Assembly: GCF_004345005.1 (NCBI RefSeq)
Contig: NZ_SMMX01000003.1
Span: 124,001 to 188,000, forward strand
Origin: Extibacter muris
GTDB taxonomy: Bacteria; Bacillota; Clostridia; Lachnospirales; Lachnospiraceae
Reading direction: 5' to 3'
DNA: 64,000 bases
In this document: positions 8,988-17,890 of the stretch, one piece after another
How the letters are laid out: each line of letters begins with the position of its first letter
How positions within the stretch are numbered: the stretch's first letter is position 1
Position numbers and translations under genes: made by a program
Notes under the pieces: generated by a model
Database searches by the model: none
What the model was told of the DNA's origin: nothing
The model's input: the letters and a program-made list of their open reading frames with translations, nothing else

Positions 8988-9019
8988 ATTATATACAATA
9001 TAATATATAATGTCAACAT
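8988..9019 (-). promoter_or_regulatory. Consensus sigma-A promoter and dyad operator of the padR operon
   Basis: On the minus strand TTGACA (9016-9011), exactly 17 bases, then TATAAT (8993-8988): both hexamers are perfect. The -35 box lies inside ATGTCAACAT (9010-9019), a near-perfect dyad of the ATGT/ACAT type that PadR proteins bind. Autorepression is likely. Confidence 0.75.
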
Positions 9020-9129
9020 ATATATAAGGAAAAAGTATATAATTATATAGATTTTATATGATCATGCTGTTTAAACAGCGTATGAGCGTTGGTTTTTAAG
9101 TCATATTAAGAAATAAATCATAATTTCAT

Positions 9130-9830
9130 ATGGTAAGTCTTTCCTTATACCGTGTGGGAGATGAAGTTGTACGGGCTCTTGACGGCCTTGATTTCAGCAT
9201 CTATGAAGGGGAGTTCTGTGCAATCGTCGGCACGTCGGGTTCTGGAAAGTCCACATTGCTTAACATGCTGGCCGGACTTGAGAAGCCCACCAAGGGCTGC
9301 GTGGTCATAGGAGGCCGGCACATAGAGAAGCTGAATGAAGAACAGCTCGTAAAGTTCCGTCGTGAAAATGTGGGGTTCATATCCCGTCGTTTCATCTGCT
9401 TGGCACATTGAATGCGCTGGAGAACGTGGCGCTTCCGCTAAGTTTCCGCGGAATGCCGAAAGAGGAGAGGATGAAAAAGGCAGATGAGATGCTTGATCTT
9501 ATGAATCTGAATAAGCACAAGAACCACAGGCCGAACCAGATGTCCGGCGGGCAGCAGCAGCGGGTCGGAGTCGCGAGGGCGCTTGTCGTGGATCCAAAGA
9601 TTATATTTGCCGACGAGCCGACAGGGAACCTGGATTCCCACACATCGGAAGATGTCATGGGGCTGATGCAGCAGGTCGTGCGGGAACAGAAGAAGACGCT
9701 TGTGATGGTTACACATGACGCTCATCTGGCTACATACGCTGACCGGATATTCCACATAAGGGATGGCAATATCATAAAGATAGAAGAGAACAGAGAAAAA
9801 GAAACTGTTGAGGGAGGATTAACACAATGA
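9130..9830 (+). pseudogene. ABC transporter ATP-binding protein (LolD/MacB type), frameshifted
   Basis: The first frame (9130-9411) encodes a Walker A GTSGSGKST and ends after VGFI. The second frame, from about 9384, continues with FHLLGTLNALENVALP, the signature SGGQQQRVGVARAL, Walker B IIFADEPTG and the H-loop MVTHD. One base is missing near 9380-9388 relative to the expected GFIFQSFHLL. The N-terminus also lacks the usual first strand and there is no ribosome binding site, so the upstream end looks truncated. The original product would have energised the permease encoded at 11197-12455. A sequencing error could explain the single base but not the N-terminus. Confidence 0.85.
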
Positions 9831-11234
9831 AGACAATGAAGAGATTACTGGCCGTGCCGATCGTATCCGCCGTAACGGCGGCTGCCTTCATGCCGATGCC
9901 GGCAAAAGCAGCAGACGGGGACATCACATTATCGGTTCCGGGGGTGCTGACGTACCAGTACCAGAAGCCGCAGAAGTTCGTGGTGAACGTGAAGAATAAT
10001 ACGACGAATGATATTAGCAATATCGTCGTGTCCCCGGATATGAAGGACGACGTGAGCCAGTGGCCATTTAAGACGGATTACCAGAAATACGAGGCGAAGA
10101 TAGATACGCTGGCAGCGGGTGAGACGAAGCCGGTGGAATTTAACTTTACCGAGCGTGACGATGTGCCGAGTACCCGTTTTACGCTGCTTTTTAAGTATAC
10201 GGGGGACGGAGGCGTAAGCGGAAGCATCACTGGAAGCCAGTCTTTTTATGTGCTCACGACGGCGAAGCCCGCAGATAAGAAGGCGTCCGGACAGGACGAG
10301 AGCAACAAGCCGGCGAAGAAGCAGGAGGACAGTGGTTCCGGCGGCGCAGATGCGATACCGTTAGCGGCAGATGCGGGCGGGCAGCAACTTTACGCTGACC
10401 ATTCACCTGAAGAACACATCCAAAGCAACCAGGGTCGGCAATATGCTTTTTGATCTGAACGCCCCGACGGAAGGCTCTGACGAGCAGACGACGGCACCGG
10501 CTTTCCTGCCGGCATCCGGCTCCAGTTCCATCTATCTAGATGGTATCAAGGCGAACGGCACAGCAGACATATCCATACAGCTGAATGCCAAGGCAGACCT
10601 GCTGCAGAAGCCGTACAGCATCGATTTGAGCATGAAATATGAAGATGCGGATGCGGCCCAGATAGAAGGGGTCTCCAGCATATCCATACCGGTGAAGCAG
10701 GATGCCAGATTTGAATTCAGTGAATTCGAAATAAGCCCGGAGGCCATAACGGTTGGAGAAGAGGCAAATGTAATGTGCAGCCTGTACAATCTCGGACGTA
10801 TCAAGCTGTACAACGTGAAAGCTGCATTTGAAGGCAAGTGTGTCAAAAAGGCAGAGACCTTTATAGGAAATGTCGAATCGGGCGCGACGGCCTCTATCGA
10901 CGCCACGCTGGAAGGAACGAAAGAAAGCACGGGGAGTGAAAAAGTGACGATGACGCTGAGCTATGAAGATGAGGCAGGCAAAGTCTCATCCATGACAAAG
11001 GAATTCCAGCTCGAGGTGGGGCCGGAAGGGATGGGTGATATGCCTGCGGCTGAGATGGAAGAGATGGAGCAAGGCGGCTTCCCTGTCATCCCGGTTATCG
11101 TCATTGCCGTCATCATTGCAGCGGCCGCTGCAGCGGTTATCATTATAAAGAAAAAGAAGAAGAAGCAGATGGCAGATGAAGAGGAGGAATTGCTGAATGA
11201 ATTGGATGGATCTGCTGAGGATGAGCGGGAGTAA
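9827..11234 (+). pseudogene. Secreted COG1361/S-layer-like protein of the ABC operon, internally deleted
   Basis: The 5' part (9827-10370) has a signal peptide (MKTMKRLLAVPIVSAVTAAA, cleavage near AKA-AD), a beta-sandwich region and a Lys/Ser/Gly-rich linker. The 3' part (10371-11234), in another frame, resumes at RAGSNFTLTIHLKNTS, a typical conserved start of the next CARDB-like domain. It ends in a membrane helix and a poly-Lys/acidic tail. The segment that normally joins them is missing and the frames differ, so the gene is disrupted near 10340-10371. ATGA overlap with the ATPase stop shows the original operon structure. Such proteins accompany MacB-like exporters in Firmicutes. Confidence 0.8.
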
Positions 11235-12455
11235 CCTCAAAAGAAGAAAACTCAGGACATATCTGACGGTTCTGGGAGTCGTCATCGGTACAGCATCCAT
11301 CGTAGTAATGATTTCTCTTGGACTGGGGATGCAGCAGTCGCTCTATAAGGAAGTTGAACAGTCCGGAGGGCTCACGGCCATAACGGTAACGGGCAAAGAG
11401 GCGGGAGAGTCTATGATGGGGTATTCCGGGCAGGAGAGCTCGGAAGAATCTACCCAATATGTGACAGACGAGACGATAAAGAAGCTGTCGGAACTGGAGC
11501 ATGTCAAAACGGCGGCTCCGGCGTATGATATGTCGGTCATCATGCTGAAAGGCAAATATGAGGCATATGTACAGCTGACCGCGCTGACACCAGACGGGCT
11601 TAAGGCAAAGAACATAGAACTAGGGGAAGGGAGCTTTCCAAAGCAGGGAGGAAGCCAGCTGGACATATTGTACGGCAACGCAGTAATAACGAACTTTACA
11701 GAGAGGAATTCCCAGAGCAGCTATTGGGAGACGGGGGAACTACCGGATATCAATCTGATGAAAGACTCCGTATTCCTTATCCTTGACCAGGAAGGGTATT
11801 ATAAGAGCCAGGAGCAGTCTTTCGGAAATGCAGCCGGCAACGGTGACGGATCGGGTAATCCGGGGGAAAGCCAGTCATCACAGTCGGTCAAGAAACATGC
11901 GGTGACTGCCAGCGGCATCGTTGCCGGCGGGCCGGATGAATATAATGCCAACGCCTACAGTGCATATTGCGATTACGCGAGATGGGCTACAATACGCAGA
12001 CGAACGCAGAGTATCTGGAAAGCATGAAAAGCCAGTTCGCCATCGTACAGGCGGTGCTTGGAGGAATCGGTGCGGTGTCCCTTCTCGTTACAGCGATAGG
12101 GATAGCCAACACGATGATGATGTCCATCTATGAGCGCACGAAGGAGATAGGAGTGATAAAGGTCCTTGGATGCAGCCTGAAGAATATCAAGCAGATGTTC
12201 CTGATGGAAGCGGCATTCATCGGACTGATAGGTGGAGTGGCAGGAAATTTATTGAGCTTTCTCATGTCGGGAATCATCAATTTCCTGACCGGAAACGGTC
12301 CGGCGATGGGAATCGACGGGAACATCTCGTTCATTCCGTGGTGGCTCGTCCTTCTGTCCATGGGATTTGCAGTATTTGTCGGTGTGGCGGCAGGATATTT
12401 TCCTTCGCTTAGGGCCATGCGCCTCAGCCCTCTGGCGGCGATACGCAACGAATAG
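11197..12455 (+). pseudogene. MacB-type ABC permease, internally deleted
   Basis: The 5' part (11197 to about 11967) has the first membrane helix (LTVLGVVIGTASIVVMISLG) and a large extracytoplasmic domain. The 3' part (from about 11970 to 12455), in a different frame, begins REMGYNTQTNAEYLESM and contains the three FtsX-like helices and the closing PSLRAMRLSPLAAIRNE. The extracytoplasmic stretch expected between YSAYCD and REMGYN is absent. With the two preceding broken genes, the whole transporter appears non-functional. AGGAGGAATTGCTGA precedes the ATG, inside the end of the previous gene. Confidence 0.85.
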
Positions 12456-12476
12456 CAGGATATATGATGCAGGACA

Positions 12477-12508
12477 GGGGCAGGTGATATCTACTATCAC
12501 CTGCCTCT
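12477..12508. terminator. Bidirectional terminator
   Basis: Stem 12477-12489 with 12495-12508 (GGCAGGTGATA and complement), loop of five bases, followed by TATTCTT on the plus strand. It lies between the broken permease and a convergent small gene and overlaps that gene's stop. Confidence 0.7.
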
Positions 12509-12770
12509 ATTCTTCAATTACATGGATTTCCAGATAATCAAAGTCTATGGAATCAACGAAATTGTCCTGGTAGAACCTCGCTTTGTCATGTCGTTTGAAT
12601 TCCTGGACCGTAGCGTCGAGCCATATCGGCTTGCTCAAGTCGAATTCATAGCAGATGGCATCCAAAGCGTTGAATATCTTATGTGTACGGGTATCGTCAC
12701 TGTCATCACAGATGACCGTGTCCCGGAGCATCTTGTTATCTTTGAATTCCTTTCCCCATAATCGGAACAT
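12507..12770 (-). CDS. Conserved small hypothetical protein, 87 aa
   Basis: An 87-residue soluble, acidic protein starting MFRLWGKEFKDNKMLRDT and containing THKIFNALDAICYEFDLSKP and IWLDATVQEFKRHDKARFYQ. There is no signal peptide or membrane helix, and I recognise no named domain. AAAGGAGGGACGCGCC precedes the ATG, a strong site that supports a real gene, and the codon use resembles its neighbours. It stands alone, bounded by a terminator. The charge and helix pattern suggest a small cytosolic protein; no function is proposed. Confidence 0.7.
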   Translation of the reverse strand: MFRLWGKEFKDNKMLRDTVICDDSDDTRTHKIFNALDAICYEFDLSKPIWLDATVQEFKRHDKARFYQDNFVDSIDFDYLEIHVIEE

Positions 12771-12862
12771 GGCGCGTCCCTCCTTTGTATCATATCTCTG
12801 TACCGTGCCGGTAAAGTTGAGTATATCATCAGATAAGGAAGATGTAAATGCCCGATGCCATC

Positions 12863-12892
12863 AAAAAAAGATGCAGCCGGTAAAAGCTGCAC
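12863..12892 (-). terminator. Minus-strand intrinsic terminator
   Basis: On the minus strand, TGCAGC pairs with GCTGCA (12891-12886 with 12877-12872), followed by TCTTTTTTT (ending at 12863). No long minus-strand gene ends here, so it points to a short transcript from 12.9-13.1 kb. Confidence 0.55.
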
Positions 12893-12923
12893 CTTGAGAA
12901 AAGGGAATGAAAAAAACAATCTA

Positions 12924-13028
12924 TCATAAATGGAACTTAATGTCTTTAGGCGAAGCTGGCGGAAATACAAGTATCATCTGCTCTGTACTAACGTCAGCTT
13001 CATTTGATGATTTAAGTATATAAGACAA
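12924..13028 (-). other. Candidate short transcript with a 34-codon ORF
   Basis: Between the minus-strand promoter at 13103-13075 and the terminator at 12863 lies a unit of about 200 bases. It contains a 34-codon frame (TTG start at 13028, TGA at 12926-12924) reading MSYILKSSNEADVSTEQM and ending PPASPKDIKFHL. There is no clear ribosome binding site, so it may instead be a small RNA or nothing. The frame begins inside the dyad AGACA-N4-TGTCT (13023-13036). Confidence 0.3.
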
Positions 13029-13036
13029 TTGTGTCT
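13023..13036. promoter_or_regulatory. AGACA/TGTCT dyad upstream of niaR
   Basis: AGACA-ATTG-TGTCT is an inverted repeat about 185 bases before niaR and just downstream of a divergent promoter. It could be a NiaR operator. I infer this from position and symmetry only. Confidence 0.35.
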
Positions 13037-13074
13037 AACATGTGACGGCTGTCTAAAGAAAAGATGAAGATATG

Positions 13075-13103
13075 ATTATAAACTTATAAACTATATAAAC
13101 CAA
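13075..13103 (-). promoter_or_regulatory. Probable minus-strand promoter
   Basis: On the minus strand TTGGTT (13103-13098), 17 bases, TATAAT (13080-13075). It is divergent from niaR and about 185 bases upstream of the terminator at 12863-12892. The rest of 12771-13219 holds no other gene that I can see. Confidence 0.45.
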
Positions 13104-13219
13104 TTGTAAATATAAAAAAATCTGCAGCCGGACTTGCATTTTAGGGCAGTTTGGTGTATGAAATATACATACCCCTGTCAGCTTGGGGAAGTTCAGATGA
13201 CAGCGAAAGGATAAGAAGC

Positions 13220-13738
13220 ATGGATGGAGCTAGAAGAAGAGAAGCAATACTGGAGCTGCTCAAGACAGAGGAGGAGCCTCTTTCCGGTACAGCTCTTGCG
13301 AGGCAGATGGGCGTAAGCAGACAGATTATCGTGCAGGATATCGCCCTGCTGCGCGCCACGAATAAGAATATACTGTCTACGAATAAGGGATATATCCTGT
13401 ATGGCAGGGATGATGGGGCAGGCACGTATAAGCGGGTGGTCATGGTCAAGCATGATAACAGGAAGATGGCAGAAGAGCTATACTGCATTGTAGATGCAGG
13501 GGCCAAAGTCCTGGACGTGATCGTAGAGCACGAAGTATATGGCCAGATAGCTGTGGATCTGTGCATCAACAGCAGGAAAGATGTGGATGAATTCATGGAG
13601 AGGATTCTTTCGGATACGGCCAAGCCGCTAAAAGAGCTGACGGGCAATATTCATTATCATACGATAGAGGCCCCGGACAGGGAAGTTCTGGACGAGGCTG
13701 AAAAAAGGCTGAGAAAAGCCGGAGTGCTGGTTGACTGA
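13220..13738 (+). CDS. niaR: Nicotinate-responsive transcriptional repressor (NiaR, 3H domain)
   Basis: A 172-residue repressor, the standard length. Residues 1-60 form an HTH-11-type domain (REAILELLKTEEEPLSGTAL, then VSRQIIVQDIALLRA). The remainder is the 3H domain, with conserved histidines in IVEHEVYGQ and NIHYHTIEAPD. NiaR represses NAD salvage and niacin uptake genes when niacin is abundant. ATG at 13220 is used because GAAAGGATAAGAAG precedes it; the frame is open upstream to 13151, but that part overlaps a spacer and has no site. No nad or niacin transporter genes are adjacent, so its targets lie elsewhere. Confidence 0.92.
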   Translation: MDGARRREAILELLKTEEEPLSGTALARQMGVSRQIIVQDIALLRATNKNILSTNKGYILYGRDDGAGTYKRVVMVKHDNRKMAEELYCIVDAGAKVLDVIVEHEVYGQIAVDLCINSRKDVDEFMERILSDTAKPLKELTGNIHYHTIEAPDREVLDEAEKRLRKAGVLVD

Positions 13739-13770
13739 TGTCTGCCCGTTGCTCCGGCTTCTGCCGTTTT
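13716..13770 (+). terminator. Terminator of niaR
   Basis: AAGCCGGAG (13716-13724, inside the niaR end) pairs with CTCCGGCTT (13752-13760), and a T-run follows after CTGCCG. Convergent with the KamA-like gene. Confidence 0.5.
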
Positions 13771-13781
13771 TCATGTCTGTT

Positions 13782-14876
13782 TTATTCTTCTACCCAGCAG
13801 GCGTCTGCGGGCACTTCTTTTACGAAGATTCTTCCGATATCTGCCGGATTCTTTGCCTGGTGGTACTTGAATACCATATGGCTGTCGTCTGATCTGCCGA
13901 GGATCTCTACTTTGCCGTCCGGATTAGACAAGGCATACCGGAAGCACTTTCCGTTGCCGTTCTGCATCCTTTTCACCTGTTCTACGATATCGTACCCGGT
14001 CTGCAGAGGTACCTGGAACTGGTTCTTTACACCGGTTACCGGCCGGCACTGGAATACGTAATACGGTATGATGCCCACCTTTGTAAACCCTTTCATCAGA
14101 CCGGCAAGCACATCCGGATTGTCATTGATGCCTTTCAGAAGCACCGTCTGGTTCTTGACAATCAGGCCAAGGCTCTGCAGGCATCTGACTGCTTTTACAG
14201 AGTCTGCGGTAAGCTCGGACGGATGATTGAACTGTGTCATGATATAAATCTGCTTCTTTGAACTGTATTGCCGGAATATGTCCTGAAGCTCCCCGTCACT
14301 TGTAATCCTCTCAGGAAAGACGACAGGTATCTTCGTTCCGAAGCGTATGTAGTCTATATGGCTGATGGAGCATAATGCGGACAGATACCGTTCGATTGCA
14401 GAGTTGTCAAGAAGAAAGGAATCGCCTCCCGAGATGAGCACATTGCTTATCTCCGTGTGCTCCTCAATATAAGCTAATACTTGATCCAGGTCTTCCACGA
14501 TCTCTTCCGTATGGCTTCCGACCATCCGTTTTCGGAAACAGTACCGGCAGTACATGGCACACCGGTTTGTGGAAAGCAGCAGTACGGTCTGGGGATACTT
14601 GTGCTGCAGCCCTTTGAGCTTCGTGTTGGAAGATTCTCCGCTCGTATCAAAGGTACCGGATATATCCATCTCTGAAAAAGAAGGAATACTCATCTTGCGG
14701 ATGCAGTCGCTTTCATCACCCGGATCAATTAACGACAAATAATATCTGGGGACGGACATAGGATATTTCTCCAGAATACTGCGCGCATTATCGTCGCTCG
14801 TGTCAATACCGGGAATGCATGCGGCCAATTCATCCAGGGTTGTCATGTTCTGTCTTAATTCATCCTGCCAATTCAT
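13782..14876 (-). CDS. KamA-family radical SAM protein
   Basis: A 364-residue radical SAM protein. The cluster motif CAMYCRYC is at Cys106, Cys110 and Cys113, followed by FRKRM and LISGGDSFLLD, as in lysine 2,3-aminomutase relatives. It is about 50 residues shorter than KamA, and the C-terminal pyridoxal-phosphate segment is reduced to NPDGKVEILG, so Lys of that motif may or may not bind PLP. Family members act as aminomutases or as EpmB-type enzymes on translation factor EF-P; the substrate cannot be told here. GGAGG lies 12 bases before the ATG. It is a single gene, convergent with niaR. Confidence 0.85.
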   Translation of the reverse strand: MNWQDELRQNMTTLDELAACIPGIDTSDDNARSILEKYPMSVPRYYLSLIDPGDESDCIRKMSIPSFSEMDISGTFDTSGESSNTKLKGLQHKYPQTVLLLSTNRCAMYCRYCFRKRMVGSHTEEIVEDLDQVLAYIEEHTEISNVLISGGDSFLLDNSAIERYLSALCSISHIDYIRFGTKIPVVFPERITSDGELQDIFRQYSSKKQIYIMTQFNHPSELTADSVKAVRCLQSLGLIVKNQTVLLKGINDNPDVLAGLMKGFTKVGIIPYYVFQCRPVTGVKNQFQVPLQTGYDIVEQVKRMQNGNGKCFRYALSNPDGKVEILGRSDDSHMVFKYHQAKNPADIGRIFVKEVPADACWVEE

Positions 14877-15150
14877 ATAGTCTGTGCACCTCCATTCCCT
14901 GTCGGTATTTCAGCTGCAGGCTGATGCCTGTACCATGTTGTGGCAGCTGGAAATAGCAACATATAATTTAGTATATCATGAAGAAGGTGCAGAAAAAAAG
15001 TAAATAATTATTAACTATTATTAAATTTGCAATGTACCATCTGGCTTGCAAGCCACGGAATCAATACTTGATTTCAATACAGTATTGTGATAGACTTTGC
15101 AAGTGACAAGACAGTTGTAATTGCAATGAGGGCGGAATGGGAGATTACAT

Positions 15151-16215
15151 ATGGAAAGATTAAAGAAAATACTGGACCGGATATTTATTGACGGCTTAAG
15201 CGCCATGGCTCAGGGGCTTTTTGCCACCCTGATCATCGGTACGATTATTCAGCAGATTGGTACGCTTGTCGGGGGGCCTGCGGGAGATATGATATATGCG
15301 CTCGGCAAGGTGGCCGCATCATTGACCGGTGCGGGGATCGGCGCTGCAGTAGCATATCGTTTCAAGGAGGGACCGCTCGTGGTCGTATCTGCGGCGACGG
15401 CCGGTATGGTCGGAGCATTTGCAAGCAAACTTCTGGCCGGGGCGGTGCTGGTCGACGGCGCTATGGTATACGCAGGGCCCGGTGAGCCGCTCGGGGCATT
15501 TATAGCCGCTTATGTAGGAATCATATTTGGACATCTTGTGTCCGGTAAGACGAAGGTGGATATACTGGTCACTCCTATCGTTGCGATAGGTACGGGTTCG
15601 GCCGTAGGCCTTGTGCTCGGACCGCCCATATCTGGATTTATGGCGTGGCTCGGCTCCCTGATCAACTGGGGGACAGAACAGCAGCCGTTTCTGATGGGAA
15701 TCGTGGTATCGGTGCTGATGGGCATGATACTTACGCTGCCGATCAGCTCTGCGGCAATTGGAATCATACTCAATCTTTCGGGACTTGCTGCGGGGGCCGC
15801 TACGGTAGGCTGCTGCTGCAATATGGTAGGCTTTGCCGTCGCCAGCTACCGGGAGAATAAAATCGGAGGCCTGCTGGCACAGGGGATAGGGACTTCCATG
15901 CTCCAGGTACCCAATATCGTACGCAGGCCGGTCATATGGCTGCCTGCAATCGTGTCCAGCGCCATACTTGGCCCGGTAGGTACGATGGTATTACATATGA
16001 CAAGCAATGCGACTGGATCGGGCATGGGAACCGCAGGACTTGTAGGACAGATTATGACATGGCAGACGATGATCGAGACGGAACCGGCATCCATCGTCCT
16101 GATCAAAATTCTGATTATCCAGATTATCCTTCCGGCGGCAGTCACGCTGGCAGTCTCTGAATTCATGCGGAAAAAGCAGTGGATCAGATTTGGAGACATG
16201 AAGCTGGAGCTATAG
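15151..16215 (+). CDS. Orphan PTS EIIC family membrane protein (PTS_EIIC_2)
   Basis: A 354-residue integral membrane protein with about nine or ten hydrophobic segments, beginning MERLKKILDRIFIDGLSAMA. It carries the family stretches GTLVGGPAGDMIYALGKVAA and TLPISSAAIGIILNLSG. It belongs to a PTS EIIC-like family (PF13303) found as single genes without EIIA or EIIB partners, so sugar phosphotransfer is unproven, and the ligand is unknown. A weak ribosome binding site (GGGAGATT) precedes the ATG. A terminator follows. The 274-base upstream spacer is AT-rich with no recognisable RNA element. Confidence 0.85.
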   Translation: MERLKKILDRIFIDGLSAMAQGLFATLIIGTIIQQIGTLVGGPAGDMIYALGKVAASLTGAGIGAAVAYRFKEGPLVVVSAATAGMVGAFASKLLAGAVLVDGAMVYAGPGEPLGAFIAAYVGIIFGHLVSGKTKVDILVTPIVAIGTGSAVGLVLGPPISGFMAWLGSLINWGTEQQPFLMGIVVSVLMGMILTLPISSAAIGIILNLSGLAAGAATVGCCCNMVGFAVASYRENKIGGLLAQGIGTSMLQVPNIVRRPVIWLPAIVSSAILGPVGTMVLHMTSNATGSGMGTAGLVGQIMTWQTMIETEPASIVLIKILIIQIILPAAVTLAVSEFMRKKQWIRFGDMKLEL

Positions 16216-16220
16216 AAGAT

Positions 16221-16264
16221 ACATACGGCCGCGATCCACTTGTCTGTGGTTCGCGGCCGTATGT
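16221..16264 (+). terminator. Hairpin after the EIIC gene
   Basis: A 14-base perfect stem ACATACGGCCGCGA (16221-16234 with 16251-16264), 16-base loop, weak downstream T content. It ends the EIIC transcript. Confidence 0.6.
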
Positions 16265-16425
16265 CGTCGTAATTGACATGTCAGTAATGTATATCCCCGT
16301 AGCGTTGCTGTGTCTGCGGGCGGTGAGGTAAATAGTTTGAAACCGTGCTATACATTTGCCCGAACGGATATTATAATATAAGTATCAGCTGTAATACAAA
16401 CATGAGAGAAGAGCGAGGGAGACTT

Positions 16426-16950
16426 ATGACAGGTACGGGGAGAATACACATTTATCATGGAAACGGCAAGGGAAAGACGACGGCAGCAATAGGGCTGGCT
16501 GTGCGCGCTGCGGGCTGTGGACTTAAGGTGCTCGTTTTCCAGTTCCTGAAAAACAACGCTTCCAATGAAAGGAACATATTGGAGAAAATAGATAATATCA
16601 CCTGTCTGCCGGGAAGAGAGCATGTGAAGTTCGTCAGCCAGATGAATGGAGATGAGAAGGCCGAACTGCGGCATTACAATACAAAAGCGCTGGATGAGAT
16701 CGTGAAGTTCTGCAGCCCTTTTGATATGCTCGTGCTTGACGAGATATTGTGCGCGGTACAGCTCGGAGTGCTGAGTGAAGAAAAGCTGATACGTTTTCTG
16801 GAACACAAGCCGAGGGGGCTCGAGATCGTCATGACTGGACATGAAATATCTGAACGCATGCTCGGGCTGGCGGATTATGTGACAGAGATGCGTAAGATAC
16901 GGCATCCATATGATGAGGGCAAGATGGCCCGGGAGGGCATCGAATATTAG
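16426..16950 (+). CDS. cobO: Cob(I)yrinic acid a,c-diamide adenosyltransferase, CobO/BtuR type
   Basis: A 174-residue P-loop protein with Walker A GNGKGKTT (12-19) and the family motifs VFQFLKN, DMLVLDE and EIVMTGHE. The enzyme transfers an adenosyl group from ATP to the cobalt of corrinoids, giving adenosylcobalamin for salvage or synthesis. ATG at 16426 follows GAGGGAGACTT; an upstream in-frame start at 16345 has no site. No cobalamin riboswitch is recognisable in the 210-base upstream spacer, and no other corrinoid gene is adjacent, which suggests a salvage role. The last residues (MAREGIEY) match the usual C-terminus. Confidence 0.92.
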   Translation: MTGTGRIHIYHGNGKGKTTAAIGLAVRAAGCGLKVLVFQFLKNNASNERNILEKIDNITCLPGREHVKFVSQMNGDEKAELRHYNTKALDEIVKFCSPFDMLVLDEILCAVQLGVLSEEKLIRFLEHKPRGLEIVMTGHEISERMLGLADYVTEMRKIRHPYDEGKMAREGIEY

Positions 16951-16989
16951 CATGCCTCACGCGTACTTTCTTAAATAACTGTGAAGTTT

Positions 16990-17018
16990 ATGACAATATA
17001 AAAAGATTATGATATAAT
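16990..17018 (+). promoter_or_regulatory. Probable promoter of the alarmone synthetase gene
   Basis: ATGACA (16990-16995), 17-base spacer, TATAAT (17013-17018), 48 bases before the start codon. The -10 box is perfect and the -35 has one mismatch. Confidence 0.6.
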
Positions 17019-17065
17019 AACGGTGTACGAAAATAACTCTTCGCAAGTGAGAGGAGAGGAGTAGC

Positions 17066-17773
17066 ATGACGGCAACGATTAAAAACTACGAGGATGTTGA
17101 CAGTTGGAAGACAATTATGTTTTTGTACACTTCAGCGTTAAAAGAAGTTGGTACTAAGCTGGAGATCCTAAATGATGAATTTCAGCATGTGCATCAGTAT
17201 AACCCAATTGAACATATCAAGACCAGAGTGAAGACACCGGAGAGCATAGTTAAGAAGTTAAGAAGATATGGATATGAGACATCCATTGAGAATATGGTAA
17301 AGTATGTGAACGACATTGCGGGGGTCAGGCTGATCTGTTCCTTTACATCTGACATCTACAGGCTGGCAGAGATGATTGGGAACCAGAGTGACCTTAAGGT
17401 ACTTTCTATCAAGGATTACATCAAGAATCCGAAGGAGAGCGGGTATAAAAGTTATCATATGCTTGTATCGGTTCCGATCTTCTTGTCAGACAGTGTGGTG
17501 GATACGAAAGTAGAGATACAGATACGGACGATTGCCATGGATTTCTGGGCGAGTCTGGAACATAAGATATATTATAAATTTGAAGGGAACGCGCCTGATT
17601 ACATCAGCAGGGAACTGCGGGAATGTGCGGAGATGGTAACCACTCTTGACGAGAAGATGCTGTCACTGAACGAAGCGATTCAGGCGTGTCTGGAAGAACA
17701 GGAAGAGTTTAATAAACGTACAAAGAATGATGCCGGAATCAGCAGGAATAACAGCAGTATCATACAGGCCTGA
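17066..17773 (+). CDS. Small alarmone synthetase (GTP pyrophosphokinase family, RelQ-like)
   Basis: A 235-residue single-domain RelA/SpoT synthetase with no HD hydrolase and no TGS/ACT domains. Diagnostic stretches are IKTRVKTPESIVKKLRRYG, NDIAGVRLICSF, KESGYKSYHM and VEIQIRTIAMDFWASLEHK. These hold the G-loop and catalytic Glu (EIQIRT) of ppGpp synthetases. It would make ppGpp or pppGpp from ATP and GDP/GTP. Length and the C-terminal helices fit RelQ/SasB-type tetramers. AGAGGAGAGGAGTAGC precedes the ATG. It is a single gene, closed by an excellent terminator. Confidence 0.93.
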   Translation: MTATIKNYEDVDSWKTIMFLYTSALKEVGTKLEILNDEFQHVHQYNPIEHIKTRVKTPESIVKKLRRYGYETSIENMVKYVNDIAGVRLICSFTSDIYRLAEMIGNQSDLKVLSIKDYIKNPKESGYKSYHMLVSVPIFLSDSVVDTKVEIQIRTIAMDFWASLEHKIYYKFEGNAPDYISRELRECAEMVTTLDEKMLSLNEAIQACLEEQEEFNKRTKNDAGISRNNSSIIQA

Positions 17774-17793
17774 GCTTTTGCTCAGGCTTTTTT
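17767..17793 (+). terminator. Intrinsic terminator of the alarmone synthetase
   Basis: GCCTGAGC-TTTT-GCTCAGGC followed by TTTTTT. The stem begins at the stop codon. Textbook form. Confidence 0.92.
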
Positions 17794-17813
17794 CGTTATA
17801 TTTTAGATTATTG

Positions 17814-17842
17814 TTGTAAATCGCTAAAGCAAGTGCTAGAAT
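17814..17842 (+). promoter_or_regulatory. Probable promoter of the yitT-family gene
   Basis: TTGTAA (17814-17819), 17 bases, TAGAAT (17837-17842), about 49 bases before the start codon. Confidence 0.5.
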
Positions 17843-17890
17843 GGGTCTTGATCATTTGAGAATTTACAGTCATATGCAGGAGGTCATGCC

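Noticed and set aside
16265-16425. A cobalamin riboswitch upstream of cobO
   Set aside because: The B12-box and the expected four-way core were not found.
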